A model generated the notes under the pieces. That model had not been told where the DNA came from, made no database searches, and saw only the letters and a program-made list of their open reading frames with translations. A stretch of DNA of 64,000 bases from Mycolicibacterium sp. HK-90 (GTDB lineage: Bacteria > Actinomycetota > Actinomycetes > Mycobacteriales > Mycobacteriaceae): positions 1,054,001 to 1,118,000 of the forward strand of contig NZ_CP129613.1 of the NCBI RefSeq assembly GCF_030486405.1, given 5' to 3'. Below, in pieces: positions 1 through 8,539 of this stretch (position 1 is the first letter of the stretch; every line of letters begins with the position of its first letter). The position numbers and the translations under genes were made by a program.

Positions 1-19
1 GGGTGAGAACTCAACGCGG

Positions 20-868
20 TCAGGAACCGAGCCAGGACAGCTCATCGGACAGGTGCGCGCGCCAGAAGGCCTCATCGTGGCCGCCGGGGTAGAAGCCGAC
101 CGCCGGGGATTTGGGCAGTTGATTGACGAACATGCTGGTGGCGGGATAGAACCGGTCCCCGGTGCCGCAGTCGATGCGTAGCGGGATCGACCCCAGCGCG
201 GGCAGCAGTCTCAACGCTGAGTTCTGCCGCCAGTCATCGAGGCTGTCGAAGGCATCGGGCGGCGCGCCCCAGTACGTCAGGTACAGCGCCGGGCTGATTG
301 CGCAGACCGCCGCGGTGCGCGCGGCGCCCAGTCTGGCACCCAACAGCATGGCGCCGTAGCCGCCCATCGACCAGCCCATGAAGGCCACTCGTGTGGTGTC
401 GATGCCCTTGGTGGCCAGCATCGGGATGAGTTCGTTGAGCACCATCGACCCGGCGTCCTCCCCGGATGCTCGGCGGCGCCAGAACGAGTTGCCGCCGTCC
501 ACACTGACCACCGCGAACGGCGGCCGACCGGCCGCGGTCAGCTGGGCCAGCGTTTCCGGGATGCCCAGGCTCATGACGCCGGCTGCGTCGTTGTCCATCC
601 CGTGCAGGGCGATCACTGGGCGTAATGGGCCGTGCTGGCCCGGCGGGCGGGCGATGATCCATTTGGTTTCGACACCACCGCGGGCCGCGGAGGTGAAGGA
701 CCCCGACTCGCGGGTCGGTAACTCGGTGCCCGCGGTGGCCGGTTGGTTGGGGCTCGGGGAGGCGCGGGTCGTCGGCGGATCGAGCAGGCTGCCCAGTGCC
801 ATCAGGCCGGCGGCACCCGCGCCGGTGACGCCTAGCCGCAGCGCGTCGCGGCGGGTCAGCGGGGTCAC
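20..868 (-). CDS. Tat-exported alpha/beta-hydrolase, esterase family
   Basis: This 282-aa protein looks like a secreted serine esterase of the esterase D/antigen 85-like alpha/beta-hydrolase group. A twin-arginine motif (TRRDALRLG, residues 5-13) precedes a hydrophobic stretch, so Tat export is likely. The nucleophile elbow GWSMGG puts the catalytic Ser near residue 167. A late GTGDRFYP segment could supply the acid, and GGHDEAFW near the C-terminus the His. I chose the GTG start because the Tat motif follows at once; the frame stays open far upstream, but that part reads as low-complexity shadow sequence. The substrate cannot be read from the sequence. Confidence 0.8.
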   Translation of the reverse strand: MTPLTRRDALRLGVTGAGAAGLMALGSLLDPPTTRASPSPNQPATAGTELPTRESGSFTSAARGGVETKWIIARPPGQHGPLRPVIALHGMDNDAAGVMSLGIPETLAQLTAAGRPPFAVVSVDGGNSFWRRRASGEDAGSMVLNELIPMLATKGIDTTRVAFMGWSMGGYGAMLLGARLGAARTAAVCAISPALYLTYWGAPPDAFDSLDDWRQNSALRLLPALGSIPLRIDCGTGDRFYPATSMFVNQLPKSPAVGFYPGGHDEAFWRAHLSDELSWLGS

Positions 869-962
869 CTGCGCATCATTCCAAGCAGGGGTCTCGGCGC
901 GGGACACGGTCCGGCAACAGCCCGATAACGCCGCCCGGCGAGTGATCCCGGCCGCAGAGCGT

Positions 963-998
963 TTGGTACAAAGTACGAAATGTGTAACACTGTGTCCA
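963..998 (+). promoter_or_regulatory. Probable leaderless promoter of the MpaB-like gene
   Basis: TTGGTA (963-968) and AACACT (986-991) are separated by 17 bp, and AACACT ends 7 nt before the ATG at 998, which fits a leaderless transcript. The same stretch holds two short inverted repeats, GTAC-AAA-GTAC (966-976) and GTGT-A-ACAC (982-990). They could be operators for the TetR protein encoded next door. This is pattern matching only. Confidence 0.4.
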
Positions 999-1852
999 TG
1001 ACTGAACTGGCCGAGCAGCCGCAGCAGACCGACGCCCTGCCCCTTGGGCCGCAATCGCTGGTCTGGAAGTACTTCGGGGACAACCGGATGTACCTGATCG
1101 GGCCGCGGCCGGCCGTCCTGCAGAACATGCTGGCCGAACTCGGCCAGGGCGTGCTGGACCACTCGACCTTCTTCTCCGACACCGCCGAGCGGCTCAAGCG
1201 CACCATTCCGCCGATCTTCCGGACCGTGTACGGCACCGAGGACGCGAACGCGGGCACCCAGGTGCGGGACTTCCATCACCACGTCAAGGGCGATATGCCC
1301 GACGGCTCGCGCTATCACGCACTGGATCCCGAGACCTACTTCTGGGCCCATGCGACGTTCGTCGAGCAGGTCCTCTACTTCGCCGACACCTTCGTCAAGA
1401 GGCTGACCGATGCCGAGAAGGAACAGATCTACCTCGAATCCAAGACCTGGTACCGCCGCTACGGGGTCAGCGACCGGCCGATGCCGGCCACCTACGCCGA
1501 GTTCGAGCAGTACTGGGACCGGATGCTGAACGAGGTGGCCGTGCCGCACAAGTCGGCGCGCTACGGCGTCGGCTACGTCACCAAGGGCTTCCCGTGCCCC
1601 AAGGCGGTCCACCCCGCGGTCTGGCGCGTCATCGCCGCCGTGTTCAACCCGGTCGCGGCCTTCCTGACCACCGGCGGGCTGCCGCCGCGCGCCCGCGTCC
1701 TGCTCGACCTGCCGTGGAGCGCGCGCCAGGAACGCAACTACCAGCGGTTCGCGGCGTTGTGGCGCACCCGCCCGGTGAACTGGGTGTGGGATCATCTACC
1801 GATGAGCGTGCGCTACAACAAGTTTGCGCAAAAGGGCTATGCCCAGGCCTGA
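998..1852 (+). CDS. Oxygenase MpaB family protein (DUF2236)
   Basis: This 284-aa protein belongs to the DUF2236/MpaB-like family, which includes haem-dependent latex-clearing and mycophenolic-acid-pathway oxygenases. Family hallmarks are an FHHHVKG segment near residue 84 and [13 protein letters not shown] near residue 98, whose His residues are the likely haem ligands. The C-terminal third is rich in aromatic residues and ends in a typical [12 protein letters not shown] helix. I chose the ATG at 998 over the in-frame ATG at 980 because a -10-like box sits 7 nt before it. The next gene, a TetR regulator, overlaps its 3' end, so the two are probably co-transcribed. The substrate is unknown. 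Confidence 0.8.
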   Translation: MTELAEQPQQTDALPLGPQSLVWKYFGDNRMYLIGPRPAVLQNMLAELGQGVLDHSTFFSDTAERLKRTIPPIFRTVYGTEDANAGTQVRDFHHHVKGDMPDGSRYHALDPETYFWAHATFVEQVLYFADTFVKRLTDAEKEQIYLESKTWYRRYGVSDRPMPATYAEFEQYWDRMLNEVAVPHKSARYGVGYVTKGFPCPKAVHPAVWRVIAAVFNPVAAFLTTGGLPPRARVLLDLPWSARQERNYQRFAALWRTRPVNWVWDHLPMSVRYNKFAQKGYAQA

Positions 1853-2429
1853 TTCGTCGCCCGGCATCCTCGACGCCGCCCTCGTCGAGTTCGAGCGGCA
1901 CGGCCTGCGCCGCGTCGCGCTCGACGATGTCGCGCGCCGAGCCGGCGTCAGCCGCACCACGATCTACCGCAGGTTCGCCAACCGCGACGAACTGGTCGCG
2001 GCGGTGATCGAGCGGGAGAACGTCGCGTTGTTCGCTGATATCGCCCACGAGTTGAAAAATGCGGGACCGCAACAGAATTACTACGTCGAGGCGTTCACGT
2101 TGTCGATTCTGAGGTTCCGGCGCCACCACGTGCTCAACCAGATGATCGCCGATGAACCGGCTCTGGTCATGGAGATGCTGCACACCCATTACGGCGCGGC
2201 GATCGAGCGGATGGCCGCGGCGCTGAAGGTGATCTTCCCGGCCGGGTTCGCCGACCGGATTGGAGAGCGCGCGGTCAATGATCTGGCCGACACCATCCTG
2301 CGCTACGCGGCGATGGTCCTGTTGCTGCCCAGCGTCGAACCCCTCGATTCCGCGGACGACATCCGGGCCTTCGCCACCCGGCATTTCCTGCCCAGCCTGC
2401 CGGCCTCGCTTCGCACGGTCTCGGCCTGA
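1839..2429 (+). CDS. TetR family transcriptional regulator
   Basis: This 196-aa protein has an N-terminal TetR helix-turn-helix ([25 protein letters not shown], about residues 28-52), an optional C-terminal ligand domain and normal TetR length. The ATG overlaps the end of the MpaB-like gene by 14 nt and has AAAGGG just upstream, so translation is probably coupled. Co-transcription with the oxygenase suggests it represses that operon in response to the oxygenase substrate or product. The first stretch of the DUF2236 promoter carries short inverted repeats that could be its operator. Target and ligand are inferred only. Confidence 0.85.
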   Translation: MPRPDSSPGILDAALVEFERHGLRRVALDDVARRAGVSRTTIYRRFANRDELVAAVIERENVALFADIAHELKNAGPQQNYYVEAFTLSILRFRRHHVLNQMIADEPALVMEMLHTHYGAAIERMAAALKVIFPAGFADRIGERAVNDLADTILRYAAMVLLLPSVEPLDSADDIRAFATRHFLPSLPASLRTVSA

Positions 2430-2492
2430 TCTCGGTCCGGCGCGCCCGCGTCGAAGTGTTTGGCGGGTCACACTTTCGGGCAGCCGACAGGT

Positions 2493-2687
2493 ATGACCAC
2501 TGAGCAACCGCCCCCTGTGAGCGAAGAGAACCGCAAGGAAGCCGAGCGCATCATGGAGTCGTATGACGACTCCCGGCCCACCGTCACCCTGCCGGGTAGT
2601 CATGGCACGGTATCCGGCACAGCCGTCAACGACTGGGTCGACGACGAGGGGAACCCGATCTACGGTCGCGAAGGCCGGGAGAAGTAA
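2493..2687 (+). CDS. Small acidic hypothetical protein (64 aa)
   Basis: This is a short hydrophilic reading frame whose product starts MTTEQPPPVSEENRKEAERI and ends in a Gly/Glu-rich tail. A central segment (TVTLPGSHGTVSGTAVNDWVDDEGNP) looks like a small folded motif. It has no signal peptide, membrane segment or Cys. Codon use is typical of the neighbours (high GC at third positions), which supports coding. I do not recognise a characterised family. It lies between the TetR gene and a PPOX-type gene on the same strand and could be read with either. Confidence 0.6.
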   Translation: MTTEQPPPVSEENRKEAERIMESYDDSRPTVTLPGSHGTVSGTAVNDWVDDEGNPIYGREGREK

Positions 2688-2722
2688 CCGGCAAGTGGCG
2701 CCGTCGCAGGTTGCTTGTTGCC

Positions 2723-2728
2723 TAGTGT
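2723..2728 (+). promoter_or_regulatory. -10 box of a leaderless PPOX gene
   Basis: TAGTGT fits the mycobacterial TANNNT -10 consensus and ends 7 nt before the GTG at 2736. The GTG would then be the first transcribed codon. This supports the start chosen for the downstream gene. Confidence 0.45.
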
Positions 2729-2735
2729 GGCTGTT

Positions 2736-3224
2736 GTGACTGTGACCCCGCTCGAGCGCATCGCACCTGCCTTCGTCTCGATGGCCCATCAGATCGTGTG
2801 GGCGTCGGTGGCCACCGTCGACGCCGACGGGCGGCCCCGTACCCGAATACTGCATCCGATCTGGGAATGGGACGGGACCGACTTGTTCGGCTGGGTGGCA
2901 ACTGTGCCGAGCCCCGTCAAGCGGGCCCACTTGTCGGTGCATCCGCACGTCTCGGTCAGCTACTGGACCACGAGTCAGGACACCTGTGCCGCGGATTGCC
3001 TGGTGGAGTGGTACACCGACGACGAGACCTGCACCCAGGTGTGGGACCGCTTCGCCCACGGTCCGGCACCGGTGGGCTACGACCCGCGCATCATTCCGCA
3101 GTGGAGCGCCGGGCCGACCTCGGATCAGTTCGCCGCGCTGCGGCTGACTCCGTACCGGCTGCGGGTGATGCCGGGCACGATCATGACGGCGGGTTCGGGT
3201 GAGGTGCTGAGCTGGCGGACGTGA
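2736..3224 (+). CDS. Pyridoxamine 5'-phosphate oxidase-like flavin/F420-binding protein
   Basis: This 162-aa protein has the split beta-barrel pattern of the PPOX superfamily: an N-terminal WASVATVDADGRPRTRILHPIWEWDG strand pair (residues 22-46), then a KRAHLSVHPHVSVSYW strand (about 60-75). Members bind FMN, F420 or haem and reduce small substrates or act as stress proteins. The GTG start is supported by a -10-like box 7 nt upstream. Its 3' end overlaps the convergent gene by 44 nt. Cofactor and substrate cannot be assigned from this sequence alone. Confidence 0.75.
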   Translation: MTVTPLERIAPAFVSMAHQIVWASVATVDADGRPRTRILHPIWEWDGTDLFGWVATVPSPVKRAHLSVHPHVSVSYWTTSQDTCAADCLVEWYTDDETCTQVWDRFAHGPAPVGYDPRIIPQWSAGPTSDQFAALRLTPYRLRVMPGTIMTAGSGEVLSWRT

Positions 3225-3777
3225 GATCCGCGCCGTGGGGGTGGCCGGCGTGCCAGGCGACGACGGCGTCGGCGACGCCGCGGACGTCGCCGTCGGTGTC
3301 CACCACCGCGTAGGACGCCGCGTGGTCGGGCATCCCGTTGACCGAGCATTCATAGCCGATCCGGTGCGCCAGGTTGCGAGTCCAACGCTCTGCCGACGGA
3401 CGTCGGCGCGGAGGTAGCCGGCGCGCGTCACCGATGAGCAGCACGCGCCGGGCACCCGCGGTGAGGGCGGCGGTCGTGGTCAACTCGCACGCTTCGTTCG
3501 CGCACGCCCGCAACCGCCTGCGCGACGCCCAGTCTTGCCGCCGGCCCAACAGGGTCTGGACAGAGTGCCCGTCGAAGATGGTGATCACCGATTCGATCTC
3601 GGCGCCACCCGGCCCGGCTGTCGGGACCGGTCCCGACATCGGCCCGCAGAGGCACGGCGGATGCGCGTGCTGAACGGTGACGCCGTGACCTTCGAGGGAG
3701 GAACCGATCGCCCCGGACAGGTCTGTCAGCCAGCCGAACACCAGTACCCGGGTAAGGGCCGCGACGCGATCCGCCAC
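3181..3777 (-). CDS. Hypothetical protein, possible Rossmann-like N-terminus
   Basis: This 198-aa frame starts at GTG and keeps the high-GC third-position bias of real genes. The N-terminus (RVLVFGWLTDLSGAIGSSL, residues 10-28) faintly resembles an SDR-type nucleotide-binding turn. A CLCG pair follows near residue 43, and a hydrophobic strand RRVLLIGDARRLPP sits mid-protein. I know no named family with this combination. It overlaps the convergent PPOX gene by 44 nt, and its upstream region (3778-3993) is unusually AT-rich and probably holds its promoter. An alternative is that it is a chance frame, but the length and composition argue against that. Confidence 0.55.
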   Translation of the reverse strand: MADRVAALTRVLVFGWLTDLSGAIGSSLEGHGVTVQHAHPPCLCGPMSGPVPTAGPGGAEIESVITIFDGHSVQTLLGRRQDWASRRRLRACANEACELTTTAALTAGARRVLLIGDARRLPPRRRPSAERWTRNLAHRIGYECSVNGMPDHAASYAVVDTDGDVRGVADAVVAWHAGHPHGADLTSASSAPHPNPPS

Positions 3778-3993
3778 AGCAATTTCACCAGCCGTTCTCG
3801 ATTATCGTCGGCAATTCTCGACGCCGACCGACAATAAAATTCCTGCCATTAAATGAGTGCAACAGATCGGCGCTCGAATGGTGAAATCTCGAAATTCCGA
3901 TGTCGAATGGCGCAATGAATTCCGAGCTGAGTCCGACGGGTACTGCTCGTCACGTGCGGGCCGACAGGGCCTTGGTGAGCTGCGGTGGAACCG
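3778..3993. other. AT-rich intergenic stretch
   Basis: The stretch around 3790-3920 is clearly richer in A and T than the surrounding DNA (for example AATAAAATTCC and CATTAAATGAG). It contains an imperfect inverted repeat of the form TTATCGTCGGC / GCCGACCGACAATAA near 3803-3837. It probably contains the promoter of the minus-strand gene ending at 3777. I found no convincing gene in it. Confidence 0.4.
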
Positions 3994-4128
3994 TTACACG
4001 CGGTCCGGGCGCTTGCGCTTGGTGATGGTCTCCCCGGCCTCGGCGGCTTTGTCGCGTTTCGCTGCCCGCTTTTCCTTGATGGTCATCGCCGGTTTTTTGG
4101 GCAGGCGGCCCTGGGATTTGTCAGCCAT
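3994..4128 (-). CDS. Small strongly basic protein (44 aa)
   Basis: This is a very short gene with an excellent AAGGAG ribosome binding site 7 nt before its ATG. The product begins MADKSQGRLPKKPAMTIKEK and ends KRKRPDRV; about a third of its residues are Lys or Arg, with a short AAKRDKAAEAGE helix in the middle. It has no membrane segment. The composition suggests nucleic-acid or ribosome association, but that is inference. Related short 'MADKS.GRLPKKPAMT' proteins occur in other mycobacteria as far as I recall, without a known function. Confidence 0.7.
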   Translation of the reverse strand: MADKSQGRLPKKPAMTIKEKRAAKRDKAAEAGETITKRKRPDRV

Positions 4129-4209
4129 CGTTGCTCCTTTTTCGCAAACAATCACTGGGCCCGACCATACATCAGAAAAAAATAAAAGCCAGTCGCGAGA
4201 ATTTGGCCG

Positions 4210-4980
4210 TCACGCGGGCCGGTGTCTGACGCGTGGGGCGGCGTCGTCGTGCCCGAGGTGCAGGCCCGGGGCCAGCATGGCCACCCGGCGCCGGTAGTCG
4301 CGGTACTGGTCTCCCATGCCGGCCACCAGGTCGCGCTCCTCGAGCTGGATCGCCACCAGGATGTAGGCGGTGCTGACCGCGGCGAACAGCAGATGCCCCG
4401 CGGTCATCGTCGGGGTCGCCCAGAACGCCACGATGAATCCGGCCATGATCGGGTGCCGGATCACCCGGTAGAGCATCACCGTGCGGAAACCCGGCTCCTC
4501 GTACGGTTGCCCACGCCAGTTCAGCCACACCTGCCGCAGCCCGAACAGGTCGAAGTGGCTGATCATGAACGTCGAGGCGAACACGGTGGCCCAGCCCGCC
4601 CAGAACAGCGCCCACAGGATCACCCGGCCCGCAGTCGATTCCACGTCCCACACGACCGCGGGCATGGTGCGCCACTGCCAGTAGAGGAGGAACAGCGCCA
4701 GGCTGGCCAACAGCACGTAGGTGCTGCGTTCGATGGCGGGCGGGACGATCCGCGTCCACCGTTGTTTGAACCAGGGGCGGGCCATCACGCTGTGCTGGAC
4801 GGCGAACACCGAGAGCAGTAGCAGGTTGACGATCACCGCTTCGGCGACGGGCGCGGCTATACCTGAGTCGACCGTGCGTGGCACGACGAAATCACCGACG
4901 AAGCCGATCGCGTAGAGGAAGGACGCGACGAACACCAGATAGCTCGCGATCCCGTAACCGATGGTGAGTAGGCGCTTCAT
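4210..4980 (-). CDS. mddA: Methanethiol S-methyltransferase (NnrU/ICMT-like membrane protein)
   Basis: This 256-aa integral membrane protein matches the MddA group, which uses S-adenosylmethionine to methylate methanethiol to dimethyl sulfide. Several hydrophobic helices are visible (roughly residues 8-28, 45-62, 84-104, 120-140 and 175-210). The C-terminal half holds the isoprenylcysteine-methyltransferase-like signature YRVIRHPIMAGFIVAFW followed by LEERDL. A strong AGGAGGT ribosome binding site precedes the ATG. The gene stands alone between an unknown basic protein and a divergent-oxidoreductase pair. A broader thiol or unspecific NnrU-type methyltransferase remains possible. Confidence 0.78.
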   Translation of the reverse strand: MKRLLTIGYGIASYLVFVASFLYAIGFVGDFVVPRTVDSGIAAPVAEAVIVNLLLLSVFAVQHSVMARPWFKQRWTRIVPPAIERSTYVLLASLALFLLYWQWRTMPAVVWDVESTAGRVILWALFWAGWATVFASTFMISHFDLFGLRQVWLNWRGQPYEEPGFRTVMLYRVIRHPIMAGFIVAFWATPTMTAGHLLFAAVSTAYILVAIQLEERDLVAGMGDQYRDYRRRVAMLAPGLHLGHDDAAPRVRHRPA

Positions 4981-5091
4981 GGTGACCTCCTGCCACCGAT
5001 GGGACAGATGCCGCGCCCTGCTGCGGAACCGCAGTAGTGGCCAATTCAGCCTAGACCTGAAAACCAGCGGTGAACAGGTGTTTCTGCATCG

Positions 5092-5472
5092 TCAGGCCCG
5101 GCGCAGCAAGACCGCCTGTTCGACGGGCACGCGTTCGAAGACCCGGCGTACCCGGCCTTTGACATGCTCGGCCGCTTCGGCTTTCGACACCACCCGCGGG
5201 TCGGCGAGCTGGATTGTCCGGCCATGCCGGCGCATCTGGGCGCCGCCGGAGGCGGTGATGTTCTTGAGCCAGTCCCGGTTCGGGCCGTAGGTGAGCAGGA
5301 TCGCGACGCCCTCGTCGGTGCCGAAGACCGACAGCGGGGTGCGGTAACGGGCGCCGGACTTGCGGCCGACGTGTTCGAGGATGCCGTACAGCGGCGCCCA
5401 TCCCGCCCAGAGTTTCTGGATGGGATTGGTGACGTAGCGATTGAGCCGGGCCAGCCATTGCGGGAGTTGCAT
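5092..5472 (-). CDS. Nitroreductase/deazaflavin-dependent oxidoreductase family protein
   Basis: This 126-aa protein is a Ddn-type split-barrel protein (deazaflavin-dependent nitroreductase family). Visible family features are GILEHVGRKSGARYRTPLSVFG (residues 30-51) and YGPNRDWLKNITASGG (about 62-77), which form the F420-binding barrel in characterised members. Some members reduce quinones or nitroimidazoles with F420H2. Length is typical for the short form. The gene diverges from a second family member 68 bp away, so the pair may share a control region. The actual cofactor and substrate are inferred from the family. Confidence 0.8.
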   Translation of the reverse strand: MQLPQWLARLNRYVTNPIQKLWAGWAPLYGILEHVGRKSGARYRTPLSVFGTDEGVAILLTYGPNRDWLKNITASGGAQMRRHGRTIQLADPRVVSKAEAAEHVKGRVRRVFERVPVEQAVLLRRA

Positions 5473-5540
5473 GGCCTCATGATGCGACGCCGGGCCGGGG
5501 CCCGGTGGCGTGATGGGCGATCTGTGCCGAGACTGGAGCC

Positions 5541-5927
5541 ATGGCCTATCTCAAACCGCCGTGGTTCGTCCGCAAGATCTTCAACCGGATCGCCATGGCG
5601 ACTGGTGTGGGGCACAGTGAGACCCTGACCGTGACCAAGCGGGTCAGTAAGCAGCCGCAGCAGATCCCGGTCGTGGTTCCGGTGGTCGACGGGGTGAAAT
5701 ACCTGGTCTCGACCAGGGGCGAGGCGGAGTGGGTGCGCAACGTGCGGGCCGAGCCGCGCGTCCGGCTCGGGTCCGTCGAGTACCTGGCGGCCGAGATTCC
5801 GGTACCGCAGCGCGCGCCGGTGATCGCGGCGTACCGTCCGCTGGCCGGCAAAGTGGTGGAGGGCTACTTCCGGGAGCTGCCCGATGACGCGGATCACCCG
5901 GTGTTCGCGCTGACCCCGGCCACGTGA
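5541..5927 (+). CDS. Nitroreductase/deazaflavin-dependent oxidoreductase family protein
   Basis: This 128-aa protein is a second Ddn-like split-barrel protein. It has the amphipathic N-terminal helix (KPPWFVRKIFNRIAMATG) that anchors such enzymes to the membrane, then VPVVDGVKYLVSTRGEAEWVRNVRAEPRVRLG, the usual cofactor-site region. It is divergent from the 5092-5472 paralogue and shares only the fold with it. Its end lies about 20 bp before the hemL promoter. An F420-dependent reductase role is inferred from the family; nothing here identifies a substrate. Confidence 0.78.
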   Translation: MAYLKPPWFVRKIFNRIAMATGVGHSETLTVTKRVSKQPQQIPVVVPVVDGVKYLVSTRGEAEWVRNVRAEPRVRLGSVEYLAAEIPVPQRAPVIAAYRPLAGKVVEGYFRELPDDADHPVFALTPAT

Positions 5928-5949
5928 CCGCGCCCACTACACCCTGTAG

Positions 5950-5984
5950 TTGACGCATTTGCACCGGCTGGGACACTGGTGGCC
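5950..5984 (+). promoter_or_regulatory. SigA-type promoter of the hemL-ccs operon
   Basis: TTGACG (5950-5955) and GACACT (5972-5977) are 16 bp apart, a good housekeeping sigma arrangement. The -10 box ends 7 nt before the hemL ATG at 5985, so the mRNA would be leaderless or nearly so. The weaker GTG at 5979 would lie upstream of the expected transcription start. Confidence 0.5.
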
Positions 5985-7295
5985 ATGCGTGTTGACGAAC
6001 CGCACACTCAGCGATCGGCCCAACTCTTCGCCGACGCCTGTGCGGTGATCCCCGGCGGGGTGAACTCCCCGGTGCGTGCCTTCAATTCCGTCGGCGGCAC
6101 CCCGCGGTTCATCACCTCGGCCAAGGGCTACTGGCTCACCGACGCCGATGGCAACCGGTACGTCGACCTGGTCTGCTCGTGGGGCCCGATGCTGCTGGGT
6201 CATGCGCACCCGGCGGTGGTGGAGGCCGTGCAGCAGGTGGCGGCCGACGGGCTGAGCTTCGGGGCGCCGACACCGTCGGAGACCGAACTGGCCACCGAGA
6301 TCATCGACCGCGTCGCCCCGGTCGAGCGGCTGCGCCTGGTCAACTCGGGTACCGAGGCCACGATGAGCGCGATCCGCCTGGCCCGCGGCTACACCGGGCG
6401 GGCCAAGATCATCAAGTTCTCCGGCTGCTACCACGGCCACAGTGACGCGCTGCTGGCCGACGCCGGCTCCGGCGTGGCCACGCTGGGCCTGCCGTCCTCG
6501 CCTGGTGTGACCGGCGCGGCCGCGGCCGACACCGTCGTGCTGCCGTACAACAACGTGGAGGCCGTGGAGGAGATCTTCGGCCGGTTCGGTGACGAGATCG
6601 CTTGTGTCATCAGCGAAGCGAGCCCGGGCAACATGGGCACGGTGGCGCCGCTGCCCGGTTTCAACGCGGCGTTGCGCCGGATCACCGCGGCCCACGGCGC
6701 GCTGCTGATCCTCGACGAGGTGATGACGGGCTTCCGGGTGAGCCGCGCCGGTTGGTACGGGCTGGATCCCGTCGACGCCGACCTGTTCACCTTCGGCAAG
6801 GTGATGAGTGGCGGCCTGCCCGCCGCGGCGTTCGGCGGCAGCGCCGAGGTGATGGGGCGGCTCGCTCCGCTCGGGCCGGTCTACCAGGCCGGGACCCTGT
6901 CGGGTAACCCGGTGGCGATGGCGGCCGGGCTGGCCACGTTGCGCAACGCCGACGACGCCGCCTATGCCCGCTTGGACGCCAATGCCGACCGGCTGGCCGG
7001 CCTGCTCACCGGTGCCCTGACCGATGCCGGCGTGGCGCACCGGGTGCAGCGCGCGGGCAACATGCTCAGCGTCTTCTTCACCGACGAACCGGTCAACGAC
7101 TTCGCGGCGGCCAAGGCCACCGAAACCTGGCGATTCCCACCGTTTTTCCACGCTCTCCTGGAGGCCGGGGTGTATCCACCCTGCAGTGCGTTCGAAACCT
7201 GGTTCGTCTCAGCGGCATTGGATGACGAGGCGTTCTCGCGCATCGCCGATGCCTTGCCCGGGGCGGCGCGGGCCGCGGCGGAGGCTCGACCATGA
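5985..7295 (+). CDS. hemL: Glutamate-1-semialdehyde 2,1-aminomutase
   Basis: This PLP enzyme converts glutamate-1-semialdehyde to 5-aminolevulinate in the C5 tetrapyrrole pathway in the cytoplasm. The 436-aa product has the class III aminotransferase fold: [12 protein letters not shown] at the N-terminus, [15 protein letters not shown] for cofactor phosphate binding, [18 protein letters not shown], and the Schiff-base Lys at residue 272 within [10 protein letters not shown]. Length and motifs match the family closely. It overlaps the next gene by ATGA and heads the cytochrome c maturation operon, linking haem precursor supply to haem attachment. Confidence 0.97.
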   Translation: MRVDEPHTQRSAQLFADACAVIPGGVNSPVRAFNSVGGTPRFITSAKGYWLTDADGNRYVDLVCSWGPMLLGHAHPAVVEAVQQVAADGLSFGAPTPSETELATEIIDRVAPVERLRLVNSGTEATMSAIRLARGYTGRAKIIKFSGCYHGHSDALLADAGSGVATLGLPSSPGVTGAAAADTVVLPYNNVEAVEEIFGRFGDEIACVISEASPGNMGTVAPLPGFNAALRRITAAHGALLILDEVMTGFRVSRAGWYGLDPVDADLFTFGKVMSGGLPAAAFGGSAEVMGRLAPLGPVYQAGTLSGNPVAMAAGLATLRNADDAAYARLDANADRLAGLLTGALTDAGVAHRVQRAGNMLSVFFTDEPVNDFAAAKATETWRFPPFFHALLEAGVYPPCSAFETWFVSAALDDEAFSRIADALPGAARAAAEARP

Positions 7296-7921
7296 CCGAA
7301 CGCGCATCGAGCGTCAGGACGACCGTGCACGTGATGCGTCACGGCGAAGTGTTCAACCCGGAGAAGGTGCTCTACGGCCGGCTGCCCGGCTATCACCTCT
7401 CCGAGCGGGGTCAGGCGCAGGCCCGGGCCGCGGCGAACTGGCTGGCCGACAAGGACATCGTCTACGTGGTGGCCTCCCCGCTGGAGCGCGCGCAGGAGAC
7501 CGCCAAGCCGATCGCGGACAGCCACAGCCTGTCGATCGACACCGACGACGATCTCATCGAATCGTGGAACGTCTTCGAAGGTAAGCGGGTGGCCCCGGGC
7601 GACGGCGCCTTGCGTGACCCGCGGAACTGGCCGTTGCTGCGTAATCCCGCCAAGCCGTCGTGGGGGGAGCCGTACACGGAGATCGCGCCCCGGATGATGG
7701 CGGCCATGCACCGGGCGCGCGAGAAGGCGGCCGGCCACGAGGCGGTCTGCGTCAGTCATCAGCTGCCGGTCGAGACGCTGCGCCGGGCGATGACCGGGCG
7801 CAAGCTGGCGCACCTGCCGTTGCCGAACAGCCGGCTGTGCGACCTGTCCTCGATCACGTCGTTCACCTTCGACGACGACACGCTGATCCGGTGGGGCTAC
7901 ACGGAGCCCTGGGGAATCTGA
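7292..7921 (+). CDS. Histidine phosphatase family protein
   Basis: This 209-aa protein has the phosphoglycerate-mutase/acid-phosphatase branch signature [27 protein letters not shown], with catalytic His17 in RHG, and the second histidine in [10 protein letters not shown] near residue 157. These enzymes transfer phosphate through a phospho-His. It is translationally coupled to hemL (ATGA) and directly abuts the thioredoxin gene. The position matches M. tuberculosis Rv0525. The substrate is unknown; its constant place between hemL and the ccs genes suggests a role in haem or cytochrome biogenesis, but that is inference. Confidence 0.88.
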   Translation: MTERASSVRTTVHVMRHGEVFNPEKVLYGRLPGYHLSERGQAQARAAANWLADKDIVYVVASPLERAQETAKPIADSHSLSIDTDDDLIESWNVFEGKRVAPGDGALRDPRNWPLLRNPAKPSWGEPYTEIAPRMMAAMHRAREKAAGHEAVCVSHQLPVETLRRAMTGRKLAHLPLPNSRLCDLSSITSFTFDDDTLIRWGYTEPWGI

Positions 7922-8539
7922 ATGAGGTCGTCCCTCGCCCGGGTGAGTGTGGCGGTGCTGGCAGGGCTGGTGCTGCTCACCGGCTGCTCGACGGGTGACG
8001 ACGCGGTGGCTCAGGGCGGCACGTTCGAGTTCGTCGCACCCGGCGGCAAGACCGACATCTTCTACGACCCACCCGAAGACCGGGGCCGCCCAGGTCCGTT
8101 GACCGGACCGTCGCTGACCGACCCGGCCAAGACCCTCTCGCTCGACGACTTCGCCGGCAAGGTTGTGGTGATCAACGTGTGGGGCCAGTGGTGTGGCCCG
8201 TGCCGGGCCGAGATCGGCCAGCTGGAGAAGGTGTACACCGAGACCCGCGACCAGGGCGTCGCTTTCCTCGGCATCAACGTGCGTGACAACAACCGTGAGG
8301 CCGCAGTCGATTTCGTCACCGACCGCAAGGTGACCTTCCCGTCGATCTACGACCCGCCGATGCGGACCATGATCGCGTTCGGCGGCAAGTACCCGACCAC
8401 GGTGATCCCGTCGACGGTGGTGCTGGACCGTCAGCACCGGGTGGCCGCGGTGTTCCTGCGGGAACTGCTGGCCGAGGATCTCGAGCCGTTGCTGGCCCGG
8501 TTGGCCGCCGAACCGGCGCCGGGGAGGCCCGCGCAGTGA
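7922..8539 (+). CDS. TlpA/ResA-like thioredoxin lipoprotein
   Basis: This 205-aa lipoprotein begins with a signal peptide and the lipobox LLTGC (Cys22), so it should be anchored on the outer face of the cytoplasmic membrane. The thioredoxin domain carries WCGPC (Cys91 and Cys94) and a cis-Pro region TVIPSTVVLD. It is expected to keep apocytochrome c haem-binding cysteines reduced, taking electrons from CcdA, the next gene. It starts immediately after the phosphatase stop and overlaps ccdA by 4 nt. The position and features match M. tuberculosis Rv0526. Confidence 0.93.
   Translation: MRSSLARVSVAVLAGLVLLTGCSTGDDAVAQGGTFEFVAPGGKTDIFYDPPEDRGRPGPLTGPSLTDPAKTLSLDDFAGKVVVINVWGQWCGPCRAEIGQLEKVYTETRDQGVAFLGINVRDNNREAAVDFVTDRKVTFPSIYDPPMRTMIAFGGKYPTTVIPSTVVLDRQHRVAAVFLRELLAEDLEPLLARLAAEPAPGRPAQ

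Noticed and set aside
20..1795. A 591-codon minus-strand open frame covering the esterase and most of the MpaB-like gene
   Set aside because: Only its last 282 codons look like a protein with a Tat start; the rest is antisense to a well-conserved plus-strand gene and reads as low-complexity.
3857..4297. A plus-strand 146-codon frame over the AT-rich stretch and small basic gene
   Set aside because: It is antisense to two better-supported minus-strand genes and its product has no family features.
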